A DNA stretch of 59,124 nucleotides from the NCBI GenBank assembly GCA_016744805.1, contig JADGDQ010000008.1, forward strand, positions 1 to 59,124. The letters are read 5' to 3'. The notes beneath the pieces are model-generated. The model did not search any database, was not told the origin of the DNA, and saw only the letters and a list, made by a program, of their open reading frames with translations. Shown here in pieces: positions 46,503-53,965 of the stretch (positions are counted from its first letter, which is position 1; every line of letters starts with the position of its first letter). This DNA comes from Sulfurovaceae bacterium (GTDB lineage Bacteria > Campylobacterota > Campylobacteria > Campylobacterales > Sulfurovaceae). The translations under genes were made by a program, and so were the position numbers.

Positions 46503-48479
46503 ATGCCAAACACAATGCGTAAAAAAATGGCGAATACTATTAGATTTTTAGCTGCCGATATGGTACAAAAGGCTAACTCAGGACACCCAGGAGCACCTAT
46601 GGGTCTAGCAGATATCGCTGTCGTATTGAGTGAACATCTTAGTCATAACCCAAAAGACCCAAAGTGGCTTAACCGTGATAGAGTTGTATTCTCTGGTGGG
46701 CATGGTACAGGACTTATCTACTCGCTTCTTCACCTATGGGGCTATGATGTGAGCCTAGAAGATCTCAAAAACTTCCGTCAGCTTGACTCAAAAACTCCAG
46801 GGCATCCAGAGTATGGTCATACAGATGGTATCGAGATTACAACAGGACCATTAGGTCAAGGAATTGCAAATGCTGTTGGTTTTGCTATGGCTAGTAGTTA
46901 TACAGCCAATCAAGTCAATTCAGAAACTTGTGATTTAATCGACCATAAAGTCTACTGTCTCTGTGGTGATGGCGACCTCCAAGAGGGGATTAGTTATGAG
47001 GCATGTTCTCTAGCAGGACACTTGGCTCTAAAAGATTTGGTTCTTATCTATGATAGCAATGAGATTACTATTGAGGGTGATACCAGTATTGCTTGGAGTG
47101 AAGATGTAGCCAAAAGATTTGAAGCAAACAAATGGAATGTCTTGAAGATAAATGGACACTGTTATAATGAAATAGATGAAGCTCTTGTAAGTGCAAAGGC
47201 TTCTGATAAACCAACTATTATTATTGCAAATACTATTATTGGTAGAGGTGCAGATGGACTAGAGGGAAGCCACGAGACCCATGGTGCTCCTCTTGGTGAA
47301 GAGACCATTAGAGTATCCAAAGAGAAAGTTGGTTTCCCTTCTGATGAGACATTCTATATCCCTGAAGATGTTCTTTTGAGATTTAGATGTGCTATAGAGC
47401 AGGGAGATTTGGCTCAAAAAGAGTGGATTCATAGACACAAAGAGACTCCACTTATAGAGCAAAATGAGGCATTAGAGAGACTTCTAAATCCTGATTTTGA
47501 CTCTATTACATTCCCTGACTTTAGCAATGATCCCTCAGTAGCTACACGAGATAGTAATGGAAAAATACTCAATGCTATCGCAACAGCTATTCCTAGCTTT
47601 ATTGGTGGATCAGCAGATTTAGCACCATCAAATAAAACTACTCTCAAAAATATGGGAGACTTTCCAAAGGGTAAAAATATCCACTTTGGTATTAGAGAAC
47701 ACTCTATGGCAGCTATTACAAATGCTATGGCTTTGTATGGTACTATTATCCCATTTAATGCTACTTTCTTTGTTTTTTCTGATTATATGAAACCTAGTGC
47801 TAGAATAGCTTCTTTAGCAGGTATCCAAAACTTTTTTGTCTGGACACATGATAGTATTGGTGTAGGTGAAGATGGACCAACCCATGAGCCAATAGAGCAT
47901 ATTAGCCAATTTAGAGCCTTGCCAAACTTCTATGTATGGAGACCTGCTGATGCTACAGAGAATGTAGAGGCTTGGAAAACAGCCCTTCAAATCAATGCAC
48001 CTCATGGATTTGTTCTCTCTCGCCAAAAGCTCAAAACACTCAAACCAAAAAGAGACTTTGGAGAGGTAGCAAAGGGAGCTTATATTGTACGCAAACGCAA
48101 AGATGCTACACTTACACTTATGGCTTCAGGCTCTGAACTTATGCCAAGCCTACAAGCAGCGTGTAACCTTAACCTCTTGGGTATCAATGCCAATGTAGTC
48201 TCTGTACCATGTTTGGACCTCTTTAATGAACAAGATAGTGCATACAAAAATGCTGTCATAGACCCAACAACAAAAGTATTAGCTATAGAAGCAGGTACAG
48301 CAACAGAGTATTACCGTTATGCTGATGATGTTCTTGGTATGGAGAGCTTTGGAGCCTCTGCCCCTGCTAATTTACTTTTTGAAAAGTTTGGTTTTACAGT
48401 AGAGGGTATTACACAAAGAGCTTGTAAGCTTATGGATGTGGAGTACAAAGATATGCAGTTAGGTAATTGCGAAGCCTAG
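46503..48479 (+). CDS. tkt: Transketolase
   Basis: A 658-residue transketolase. It has the thiamine diphosphate-binding C-G-D-G-D-L-Q-E-G-I-S-Y-E-A segment, A-N-S-G-H-P-G-A-P-M-G near the start, G-P-L-G-Q-G, and G-I-R-E-H-S-M-A in the middle domain. It moves two-carbon units in the pentose phosphate or Calvin-type pathways and supplies sugar phosphates for the DXP and PLP routes. It follows ispA and may share its promoter. Confidence 0.97.
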   Translation: MPNTMRKKMANTIRFLAADMVQKANSGHPGAPMGLADIAVVLSEHLSHNPKDPKWLNRDRVVFSGGHGTGLIYSLLHLWGYDVSLEDLKNFRQLDSKTPGHPEYGHTDGIEITTGPLGQGIANAVGFAMASSYTANQVNSETCDLIDHKVYCLCGDGDLQEGISYEACSLAGHLALKDLVLIYDSNEITIEGDTSIAWSEDVAKRFEANKWNVLKINGHCYNEIDEALVSAKASDKPTIIIANTIIGRGADGLEGSHETHGAPLGEETIRVSKEKVGFPSDETFYIPEDVLLRFRCAIEQGDLAQKEWIHRHKETPLIEQNEALERLLNPDFDSITFPDFSNDPSVATRDSNGKILNAIATAIPSFIGGSADLAPSNKTTLKNMGDFPKGKNIHFGIREHSMAAITNAMALYGTIIPFNATFFVFSDYMKPSARIASLAGIQNFFVWTHDSIGVGEDGPTHEPIEHISQFRALPNFYVWRPADATENVEAWKTALQINAPHGFVLSRQKLKTLKPKRDFGEVAKGAYIVRKRKDATLTLMASGSELMPSLQAACNLNLLGINANVVSVPCLDLFNEQDSAYKNAVIDPTTKVLAIEAGTATEYYRYADDVLGMESFGASAPANLLFEKFGFTVEGITQRACKLMDVEYKDMQLGNCEA

Positions 48480-48488
48480 AAAATAGGG

Positions 48489-49151
48489 ATGTTTTCTAAA
48501 AGATGGGTGAAATTAGTTCTATTTTTACTAATCATAGTAAGTGGAATTTTGGTTCTTGTTTTTTGGAATAACTATATATCAGAGCAATCTAAAGAAAATA
48601 TTTATAATAATATTGATGAAGTACCCAAAAAAAAGGCTCTTTTGGTCTTGGGTACAGCCAAATATGTAGCTACTGGACGAAAAAATTATTTTTATACTTA
48701 TCGTATAGAGGCTACAGTAGCACTCTACAAAGCGGGTAAAGTACAAGCTATTCTTGTCTCTGGAGATAATGCAACAAAATACTACGACGAACCAACCACA
48801 ATGAAAAAAGACCTTATCGAAGCAGGTATCCCCTCCAAATATATCACTCTTGATTATGCAGGTTTTAGAACACTTGATTCTATTATTAGAGCCAAAGCTA
48901 TTTTTGGATTGTCTGATTATATTATAGTATCCCAAAAGTTTCATTTAGAAAGAGCCATCTATATAGCCCAATCCAAAGGGCATAAAGTCATAGGCTTTAG
49001 AGCCAAAGATTTTGCAAATACTCCAGCAGATTACCGTATGCGGTTTAGAGAACATCTAGCAAGAGCCAAAGCCTTTTTGGATATACATATCTTAGATACA
49101 AAAGCAAAATTTTATGGAAGAAGTGAGAAGGTAACTTATAGAGAGGAGTAA
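48489..49151 (+). CDS. sanA: SanA/DUF218-family membrane protein
   Basis: A 220-residue protein anchored by one N-terminal helix (about 8-27) with a periplasmic DUF218 domain: A-L-L-V-L-G-T-A-K-Y-V-A-T-G-R, I-L-V-S-G-D-N, and I-I-V-S-Q-K-F-H-L-E-R-A. SanA in enteric bacteria protects the envelope against vancomycin at high temperature; the exact activity is unknown. It starts 9 bases after tkt and its end overlaps the convergent yiaA by 16 bases. Confidence 0.85.
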   Translation: MFSKRWVKLVLFLLIIVSGILVLVFWNNYISEQSKENIYNNIDEVPKKKALLVLGTAKYVATGRKNYFYTYRIEATVALYKAGKVQAILVSGDNATKYYDEPTTMKKDLIEAGIPSKYITLDYAGFRTLDSIIRAKAIFGLSDYIIVSQKFHLERAIYIAQSKGHKVIGFRAKDFANTPADYRMRFREHLARAKAFLDIHILDTKAKFYGRSEKVTYREE

Positions 49152-49615
49152 CCATACTCATCCTCCTCCTCTTTGGTCTCTACAACGCTCTCCTCTTTTG
49201 GATAGAGTGCTAAGTCTCTAATATTTTTCTGTACAGCTATAGAAGCAAAAAGACTCAATACAAATGCCATAGCAAAAAAACCTTTTTCAATAATAAGCAT
49301 CTCTGGATTATTCCATAACCCAACACCCAAAAGTGAAGTGCTTAAAATAATGGATACCCACGATAAACCATAATAGATACTCGTGACAGCTATCCCCTCT
49401 AGTCTATCACGGACAATTTTTTGTAGAGAGATAGAGGCAAAAAGACCATACATAAGCACAGTAAAGTAGTACCCTTTTTCTGTCATAGGAAAGCTAGAGT
49501 TCCATAATCCTCCAAGGTATCCACCTATCCCAATAAAGAGTGAAATCCAAGAAGCACCCATAAAAGCACCTGTTGGTTTTTGAAGTTTATGTAACATAGT
49601 AGGTGTGTGTGACAT
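49136..49615 (-). CDS. yiaA: YiaA/YiaB-family inner membrane protein
   Basis: A 159-residue protein with two similar YiaAB halves, each with two membrane helices and a V-R-D or I-R-D end (S-L-Q-K-I-V-R-D-R-L and A-V-Q-K-N-I-R-D-L-A). It has an acidic tail (E-T-K-E-E-E-D-E). The function is unknown. Its ribosome-binding region and ATG are repeated, with changes, at 51338-51358 on the far side of the accessory island. Confidence 0.85.
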   Translation of the reverse strand: MSHTPTMLHKLQKPTGAFMGASWISLFIGIGGYLGGLWNSSFPMTEKGYYFTVLMYGLFASISLQKIVRDRLEGIAVTSIYYGLSWVSIILSTSLLGVGLWNNPEMLIIEKGFFAMAFVLSLFASIAVQKNIRDLALYPKEESVVETKEEEDEYGYSSL

Positions 49616-49661
49616 AAGAGAATCCTTATAGTTATTTTAGATAATTATAGCATGATAAGTG

Positions 49662-49813
49662 AATACTATCGAAAAACCCTAAAGTGGTCTACAATCCTAA
49701 ACTCTCTAAGTACATCCTCCTCTTTGGCTCCATCTCCTATATTATGGATAATCAATGGTTCGCCTTGGCTATTGAGCTTGGTAGGCTTGTATATTTTTGA
49801 CTCTTCTATGGTC
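49662..49813 (-). repeat. Truncated duplicate of the DUF1287 gene 3' end
   Basis: Positions 49662-49784 are identical to 51362-51484, and 49781-49813 match 51591-51623. The copy thus lacks 110 bases, removed between two GTAG tetramers. 110 is not a multiple of three, so the copy is out of frame, and it has no start. The near-perfect identity marks a recent event. The copy lies in the same direction as the intact gene. Confidence 0.92.
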
Positions 49814-49847
49814 ACACCTACGGGGGGAGATTGTAACTCATTTAAAA

Positions 49848-50600
49848 TTATCTGTAAATCATCATTCCTTTAGTTGTAATGCTAGAAATGCAATCTTCAT
49901 GAAATTCAGCATAATTCCTTTTGAGATCTTCAAATACTTTATTGTATGAAACGGGATCTTTGTTGTATCCAAGTTGACCCAGTATATCAACATACTCTAG
50001 TAAATCTTCTGCTTTCTTCTTTGTCATTTCATATACTTTTCTATCGTAAGTACCAGAAACCTCTTCGGGTTCTATTTTTGTATATTCATATCCTTTCATT
50101 CCCGTAAATAAGTCATATTTATTACAGTACAAAATATAAAAAACTGCACTTTGAAAATCATATTGTTTGATATTCTGAAGGCAAGATTCTCTCTTTCTCA
50201 AATATTCTGTACTCTTTTCTTTTAGCTCTTTTGCACTCAAATACTCTTTATATTTTACTTTTTTTTCTTCTCTGTATGGTGCAATATTTCTTTTCAAGAA
50301 CTTCTCTTTGAAGCCATTAACCGAATTGTACTGAGGTATTACAATCCATGAATTATTTTTGCACTCTAGGAGAAATGTTTTGTCACGCGTATAGTTTGTT
50401 AGGCTGACAATATCCGTATATGAGACTGCTTGATGCCCTATAGAGTATTTAGTATCTGTAGGTACTATGAGTTTATCTTTGTCAAAAAATATCATTTTGT
50501 ACCGAGTCGGCGAAGCTATAATCTTCAGAACAAGTTTCCATATTTCATACAAAAATGTCACAAAAGAAAAAAGAAAAAATATTACAATAATAATAGGCAT
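49848..50600 (-). CDS. Orphan membrane-anchored protein in accessory island
   Basis: A 250-residue protein that I do not recognise. One N-terminal membrane helix (about 2-27), then a beta-rich stretch (about 35-85, R-Y-K-M-I-F-F-D-K-D-K-L-I-V-P) that looks like a small PH-type fold, and a charged helical C-terminal half with Cys and many Lys/Glu/Tyr. There is no good ribosome-binding site before the ATG. It lies alone in the segment bounded by the DUF1287 duplication, which suggests it is recently acquired cargo. Confidence 0.6.
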   Translation of the reverse strand: MPIIIVIFFLFSFVTFLYEIWKLVLKIIASPTRYKMIFFDKDKLIVPTDTKYSIGHQAVSYTDIVSLTNYTRDKTFLLECKNNSWIVIPQYNSVNGFKEKFLKRNIAPYREEKKVKYKEYLSAKELKEKSTEYLRKRESCLQNIKQYDFQSAVFYILYCNKYDLFTGMKGYEYTKIEPEEVSGTYDRKVYEMTKKKAEDLLEYVDILGQLGYNKDPVSYNKVFEDLKRNYAEFHEDCISSITTKGMMIYR

Positions 50601-50796
50601 TCTATCAAAATATACATATACAAATATAGATAAAAATACTCAAGAAAGTGATAAAGTAAACTAGTTGTTTATATTGCTTGCTCATACCTTCATATACACT
50701 ATATTCTCTGGTCAAAATTTACTCCTGATTAATTTAATCCGCATTATGCAATAGAAAGTTGACAAACCTCCAAAAAGCATGAATTATTTATATACT

Positions 50797-50825
50797 TTGA
50801 AATTTAGAAGACTTTATGATATAAT
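50797..50825 (+). promoter_or_regulatory. Strong sigma-70 promoter for antisense RNA
   Basis: TTGAAA (50797-50802), 17-base spacer, TATAAT (50820-50825). This is the best matched -35/-10 pair seen in the window. No protein frame lies downstream on this strand; it points into the reverse side of the toxin peptide gene, with a start near 50832. Confidence 0.75.
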
Positions 50826-50831
50826 AATCCT

Positions 50832-50951
50832 AGTTGGGACAGATAGAGAGAACGCCAATTCTCTCCACTGCTTTTAGTATGCTTTTGTTGCTAAAATTAA
50901 CAGCAAAAGAATAACAATTATCATGTGGTATGTCATTGTTACATCCTTTAT
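50832..50951 (+). ncRNA. Predicted antisense RNA antitoxin (Sib-like)
   Basis: Inferred RNA of about 120 nt. The 5' end is set by the promoter at 50797-50825. It contains a hairpin GAGAGAA/TTCTCTC (50846-50865) and a 9-pair hairpin CTTTTGTTG/CAGCAAAAG (50882-50909). It may end at GG-T-ATGT/ACAT-CC followed by TTTATT (50927-50951). It covers the whole opposite toxin reading frame and its ribosome-binding site. The length and arrangement match Sib RNAs of E. coli, which silence ibs mRNAs by base pairing. The 3' end is uncertain. Confidence 0.65.
50874..50936 (-). CDS. Ibs-like type I toxin peptide, 20 residues
   Basis: A 20-residue peptide, MTYHMIIVILLLLILATKAY, with AAAGGA 7 bases before its ATG. 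It is one hydrophobic helix with a polar N-end and the A-Y end. It matches Ibs toxins of E. coli (for example IbsA, MMKHVIILVILLVISFQAY) in length, the H-x-I-I core and the terminal Ala-Tyr. Ibs peptides insert in the inner membrane and depolarise it. A minus-strand TATACT at 51025-51030 would start the mRNA about 80 bases before the ATG. A second in-frame ATG lies at residue 5. Confidence 0.72.
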   Translation of the reverse strand: MTYHMIIVILLLLILATKAY

Positions 50952-51024
50952 TAGAGGCTGACCCTGTCCCACCTTCCACCTCACAATGATAACTTCACAA
51001 AATAATCGCCCAACTAGGTATGCA

Positions 51025-51030
51025 AGTATA
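51025..51030 (-). promoter_or_regulatory. -10 box for the toxin mRNA
   Basis: GCTATACTTGC on the minus strand; transcription would begin near 51018, inside the terminal repeat. There is no good -35, so it is weaker than the opposing antisense promoter. Confidence 0.5.
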
Positions 51031-51168
51031 GCAAAATATTATTTGTTTCGCACTCCTAAAATAAACAGATTATGACTTAAAAGAGGTCTGGTGATGCATT
51101 ATGCTTTTTTATAATAAATGGTGTTGTGAGAGACAACCCCCTACGCATTTTAGAGATAAATTTATTAA

Positions 51169-51342
51169 AAGTTTTATTATGCTATTCTCTCAAAATATCT
51201 TGAGTACTACAAACTATTGGGCAAGAGCTATTATCTTCTGCAAATAGAGGAGTTTATACACTTTTTTAAGATTGATAAAGATTTGAGATATGCACTCAAT
51301 ACCATAGAGTACTTCAATAGTAAAATATTTTCTGTGGCATAA
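51169..51342 (+). pseudogene. Possible remnant of a protein-coding gene
   Basis: An open stretch of 57 codons with protein-like composition (K-Y-L-E-Y-Y-K-L-L-G-K-S-Y-Y-L-L-Q, then F-F-K-I-D-K-D-L-R-Y-A-L-N-T-I-E-Y-F), but with no start codon or ribosome-binding site. A different frame upstream (51101-51168) is also open and ends in it, as if frameshifted. It stops at the point where the yiaA-leader-like sequence begins. It may be a worn TPR-like C-terminus. The rest of 51031-51337, and 50601-50796 on the other side of the toxin locus, hold nothing else I recognise. Confidence 0.3.
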
Positions 51343-51361
51343 GAGAGTCCTTAATAGTTAT

Positions 51362-51623
51362 AATACTATCGAAAAACCCTAAAGTGGTCTACAATCCTAA
51401 ACTCTCTAAGTACATCCTCCTCTTTGGCTCCATCTCCTATATTATGGATAATCAATGGTTCGCCTTGGCTATTGAGCTTGGTAGAGCAGATACCTATATG
51501 GTCTAACTCTTTGTCTTTATGGGGGAGTTTCCATACTACTATATCTCCTGCTCTAAACTTATCTTTGACGCGATACTTTTTGGATGCTAGGTAGGCTTGT
51601 ATATTTTTGACTCTTCTATGGTC
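51362..51623 (-). repeat. Intact source of the DUF1287 3' end duplication
   Basis: This is the undamaged partner of the copy at 49662-49813; the segments 51362-51484 and 51591-51623 are the matched parts. Just outside, CATAAGAGAGTCCTTA (51338-51353) matches the yiaA start and leader (49613-49628) with one substitution and an indel, so the repeated tract once reached the yiaA ATG. Confidence 0.88.
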
Positions 51624-51938
51624 TATATTTGGGTCGAGTTTGTCTGTGTAGTAGAGACCTTTGTATCTTTTGGGATTGGATTTTTTGTCTTTATATATCT
51701 TCTCTTGCAAATCTACATTTACCCCACGAAAAGCACGGACAACCACATCTGTACAGACTCCTTTGCTTAAAGGAATATCACCCATAGGATATTTTAGTCT
51801 TACATACTCTGGATTATATGTGAGCGTTTTACCCACTTGTGATTGTGCTGATTGTATCATCTTTTGGCTACTAGAAGCAAAAGTAAAAGTTGAAAGGAGT
51901 GAACTAAATAAAATAAATTTAAAAAAAGATGATAGCAT
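51366..51938 (-). CDS. DUF1287 secreted papain-fold protein
   Basis: A 190-residue exported protein (signal peptide about 1-21; a second ATG one codon upstream also exists). It has the DUF1287 pattern of an NlpC/P60-like fold: G-V-C-T-D-V-V-V-R-A-F-R with the likely nucleophile Cys, then A-G-D-I-V-V-W-K-L and D-H-I-G-I-C with the His, and I-I-H-N-I-G-D-G. It probably acts in the periplasm, perhaps on peptidoglycan. It follows trpA by 10 bases. Its 3' end is duplicated at 49662-49813. Confidence 0.8.
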   Translation of the reverse strand: MLSSFFKFILFSSLLSTFTFASSSQKMIQSAQSQVGKTLTYNPEYVRLKYPMGDIPLSKGVCTDVVVRAFRGVNVDLQEKIYKDKKSNPKRYKGLYYTDKLDPNIDHRRVKNIQAYLASKKYRVKDKFRAGDIVVWKLPHKDKELDHIGICSTKLNSQGEPLIIHNIGDGAKEEDVLREFRIVDHFRVFR

Positions 51939-51948
51939 CATAAATCCC

Positions 51949-52689
51949 TTATGTATTGATTTTTTCTTTAATTTCTTTGGCTAGTAGGCTTATTTTAGTG
52001 ATTTTTTGTGTATGAGAAAGAGAGTCATCAAGAAGTATCTTTACAAAAGCAGAGCCTACTATCACACCATCAACCCCTTTTGCTTTTTCAGTAGCTGTAT
52101 GTTGGTCAACACCAAACCCTACATAAATAGGTGTGGTAGAGTAGTCTCTGATAGTGGCTGTAATCTCTTCTAATGATTCACTTTTCCCAGCTCCTGTAAT
52201 CCCTGCGTAGGCAACAAGATAGATAAACTTTTTGGCATCTTTTGTAATCATCTCTACGCGTGAGGTGGTATCTGTAGGAGCAATAAAATCTATAAGTGCC
52301 AAATCTTTACTCTCTACACTCTTTTTATAGAGTTGTGCCTCTTCAAAAGGAAGGTCAGGAATAATAAAACCATTTACGCCACTCTTTTTGGCTTCATCAA
52401 TAAAATATTCCACTCCTTTATGATAAAAAGGGTTAAAGTATCCCATCCATAGAGTATCAATATGAGGTGCAATCTGTGCAGAAGCTTCAAAAAGATGATC
52501 CATCTTAAAACCATTTTGCAAAGAGTAAAGATTGGCTTTTTCTATCACAGGACCATCAGCTACAGGATCAGAAAAAGGGATGCCTAATTCGAGTGTATCA
52601 ACACCATTTTGTGCAAGACTCAATGCTAGGTCAACAGTAAAATTAATATCAGGGTATCCTGTAGTAATGTAGGCAACAAGTTTTTTCAT
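51949..52689 (-). CDS. trpA: Tryptophan synthase alpha chain
   Basis: About 246 residues. The ATG at M-K-K-L-V-A-Y-I-T-T-G-Y-P-D is chosen; GGAG lies 9 bases before it, while the frame's earlier TTG overlaps that site. Catalytic and signature segments are L-E-L-G-I-P-F-S-D-P-V-A-D-G-P-V-I, G-F-I-I-P-D-L-P and Y-V-G-F-G-V. It cleaves indole-3-glycerol phosphate and passes indole to TrpB. No other trp gene is near. Confidence 0.95.
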   Translation of the reverse strand: MKKLVAYITTGYPDINFTVDLALSLAQNGVDTLELGIPFSDPVADGPVIEKANLYSLQNGFKMDHLFEASAQIAPHIDTLWMGYFNPFYHKGVEYFIDEAKKSGVNGFIIPDLPFEEAQLYKKSVESKDLALIDFIAPTDTTSRVEMITKDAKKFIYLVAYAGITGAGKSESLEEITATIRDYSTTPIYVGFGVDQHTATEKAKGVDGVIVGSAFVKILLDDSLSHTQKITKISLLAKEIKEKINT

Positions 52690-52725
52690 AATTTCTAGCT
52701 CCAAATAGGACTTTTAGAAGTATCC

Positions 52726-52731
52726 TATAAT
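52726..52731 (+). promoter_or_regulatory. -10 box for panB
   Basis: TATAAT (CCTATAATTTTT), 42 bases before the TTG start of panB. A second AT-rich candidate, GATATTATAC, lies 10 bases further on. Confidence 0.4.
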
Positions 52732-52773
52732 TTTTTTGTGATATTATACATTTAATTAGATAAGGGGATAATT

Positions 52774-53565
52774 TTGAACACTAAAAGAACATTAACACAA
52801 TTACAAAAGATGAAGGGTCAAGAGAAGATAGTAATGATTACTGCGTATGATGCTCTTTTTGCCTCGATTTTTGATAAACATGTAGATGTAATACTTGTTG
52901 GAGATAGTCTCAATATGAGCTTCGCAGGGAAAGAAGATACTCTAGGTGTGACTATGGATCAGATGATTTATCATACTCAGGCAGTGTGTACCAAAGCAAA
53001 AAAGAGTTTTGTACTTTTTGATATGCCATTTGGAACCTATACAGACAAAAAACAGGCACTCAAAAATGCCATTAGAGCCTATCAAGAGACAGGAGCTGAT
53101 GCTATCAAACTAGAAGGTGGCAAAGAGAAAGCCAAAATAGTCAAGCATCTTACACAAAATGCTATTGCTGTTTTTGGTCATATAGGACTCAAACCCCAAA
53201 GTGTCCGTGCAGAGGGTGGATACAGTATCAAAGGCAAAAACGAAGAGGATAAAAAAGCTATTATAGAAGATGCTATAGCCTTAGAAAAAGCAGGAGCCGT
53301 AGCACTTATTATTGAAGGTGTCAAACCAGATGTAGCCAAAGCAATCACACAACAACTCTCTATTCCTACAATCGGCATTGGTGCAGGAGTTGATTGTGAT
53401 GGTCAAGTATTAGTATGGAGTGATACCTTTGGGTTTTTTGATGAGTTTATGCCCAAATTTGTCAAATCCTACCTCAATGGAGGAGAACAGATTACACAAG
53501 CCATCCAAACTTACGCCTCAGAGGTAAAATCCGCTCAATTTCCTGATGAGAAGTATAGTTATTAA
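52774..53565 (+). CDS. panB: Ketopantoate hydroxymethyltransferase
   Basis: A 263-residue PanB starting at TTG, with AAGGGG 6 bases upstream; no ATG is available before residue 13. It has [31 protein letters not shown] and [15 protein letters not shown]. It forms ketopantoate from alpha-ketoisovalerate for pantothenate and CoA. Confidence 0.95.
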   Translation: MNTKRTLTQLQKMKGQEKIVMITAYDALFASIFDKHVDVILVGDSLNMSFAGKEDTLGVTMDQMIYHTQAVCTKAKKSFVLFDMPFGTYTDKKQALKNAIRAYQETGADAIKLEGGKEKAKIVKHLTQNAIAVFGHIGLKPQSVRAEGGYSIKGKNEEDKKAIIEDAIALEKAGAVALIIEGVKPDVAKAITQQLSIPTIGIGAGVDCDGQVLVWSDTFGFFDEFMPKFVKSYLNGGEQITQAIQTYASEVKSAQFPDEKYSY

Positions 53566-53621
53566 GAAATAGAGAATTTTACGAGAACCTCATCAAAAGC
53601 AAAAAAAGATGGTGAGTTGGC

Positions 53622-53627
53622 TATAAT
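53622..53627 (+). promoter_or_regulatory. -10 box for the BON lipoprotein and ruvB
   Basis: TATAAT (GGCTATAATTCA), 28 bases before the ATG. Confidence 0.5.
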
Positions 53628-53654
53628 TCATTATTATTTTTTAAGGGGTTTAAA

Positions 53655-53960
53655 ATGAAAAAATATACACTATTTTTAAGTGTTCTAAGTATGCTTCTCT
53701 TTACAGGTTGTATTGCTATGTCTCCATACGAAAAACCAACAAAATTTGCTGAGGGTTCGGTGATTACAACAAGTATTAAAAGTAGACTTATCAATACAAA
53801 TGGTCTTGATAGCTTTCAAATCAATGTCTCTACACTCAATGGCGATGTGTTGTTGAGTGGTTTTGTCGCAAATGATAAACAAAGACTCCTTGCACAAAAA
53901 GTAACTGAAAATACCAAAGGTGTTAGACGAGTTATTAATCATATTGAAATAATCCCTTAG
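53655..53960 (+). CDS. BON-domain lipoprotein
   Basis: A 101-residue lipoprotein: lipobox L-F-T-G-C (Cys19), then a single BON domain ([16 protein letters not shown], then V-L-L-S-G-F-V-A-N and [18 protein letters not shown]). BON domains bind phospholipid or pack under the outer membrane, as in OsmY and DolP. AAGGGG precedes the ATG. The ruvB start lies 5 bases after its stop. Confidence 0.85.
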   Translation: MKKYTLFLSVLSMLLFTGCIAMSPYEKPTKFAEGSVITTSIKSRLINTNGLDSFQINVSTLNGDVLLSGFVANDKQRLLAQKVTENTKGVRRVINHIEIIP

Positions 53961-53965
53961 TCATT

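Larger units (their letters stand above)
50829..51020. repeat. Terminal inverted repeats framing the toxin-antitoxin locus
   Basis: CCTAGTTGGG at 50829-50838 and its reverse complement CCCAACTAGG at 51011-51020, a perfect 10-base pair 172 bases apart. A second nested pair is GGGACAG at 50836-50842 with CTGTCCC at 50964-50970. As a result both facing transcripts begin with almost the same bases, and the 5' and 3' ends of the toxin mRNA can pair. Confidence 0.8.

Noticed and set aside
50829-51020. The locus as a MITE (short element with terminal inverted repeats)
   Set aside because: The inverted repeats fit, but there is no clear target-site duplication and no second copy in the window, while the promoter, peptide frame and ribosome-binding site fit a toxin-antitoxin better. 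A genome search for copies would settle it.
51101-51247. A 48-codon frame (MLFYNKW...) in the island
   Set aside because: No ribosome-binding site and no similarity; it ends in another open frame, so it is treated only as a possible part of the remnant at 51169-51342.
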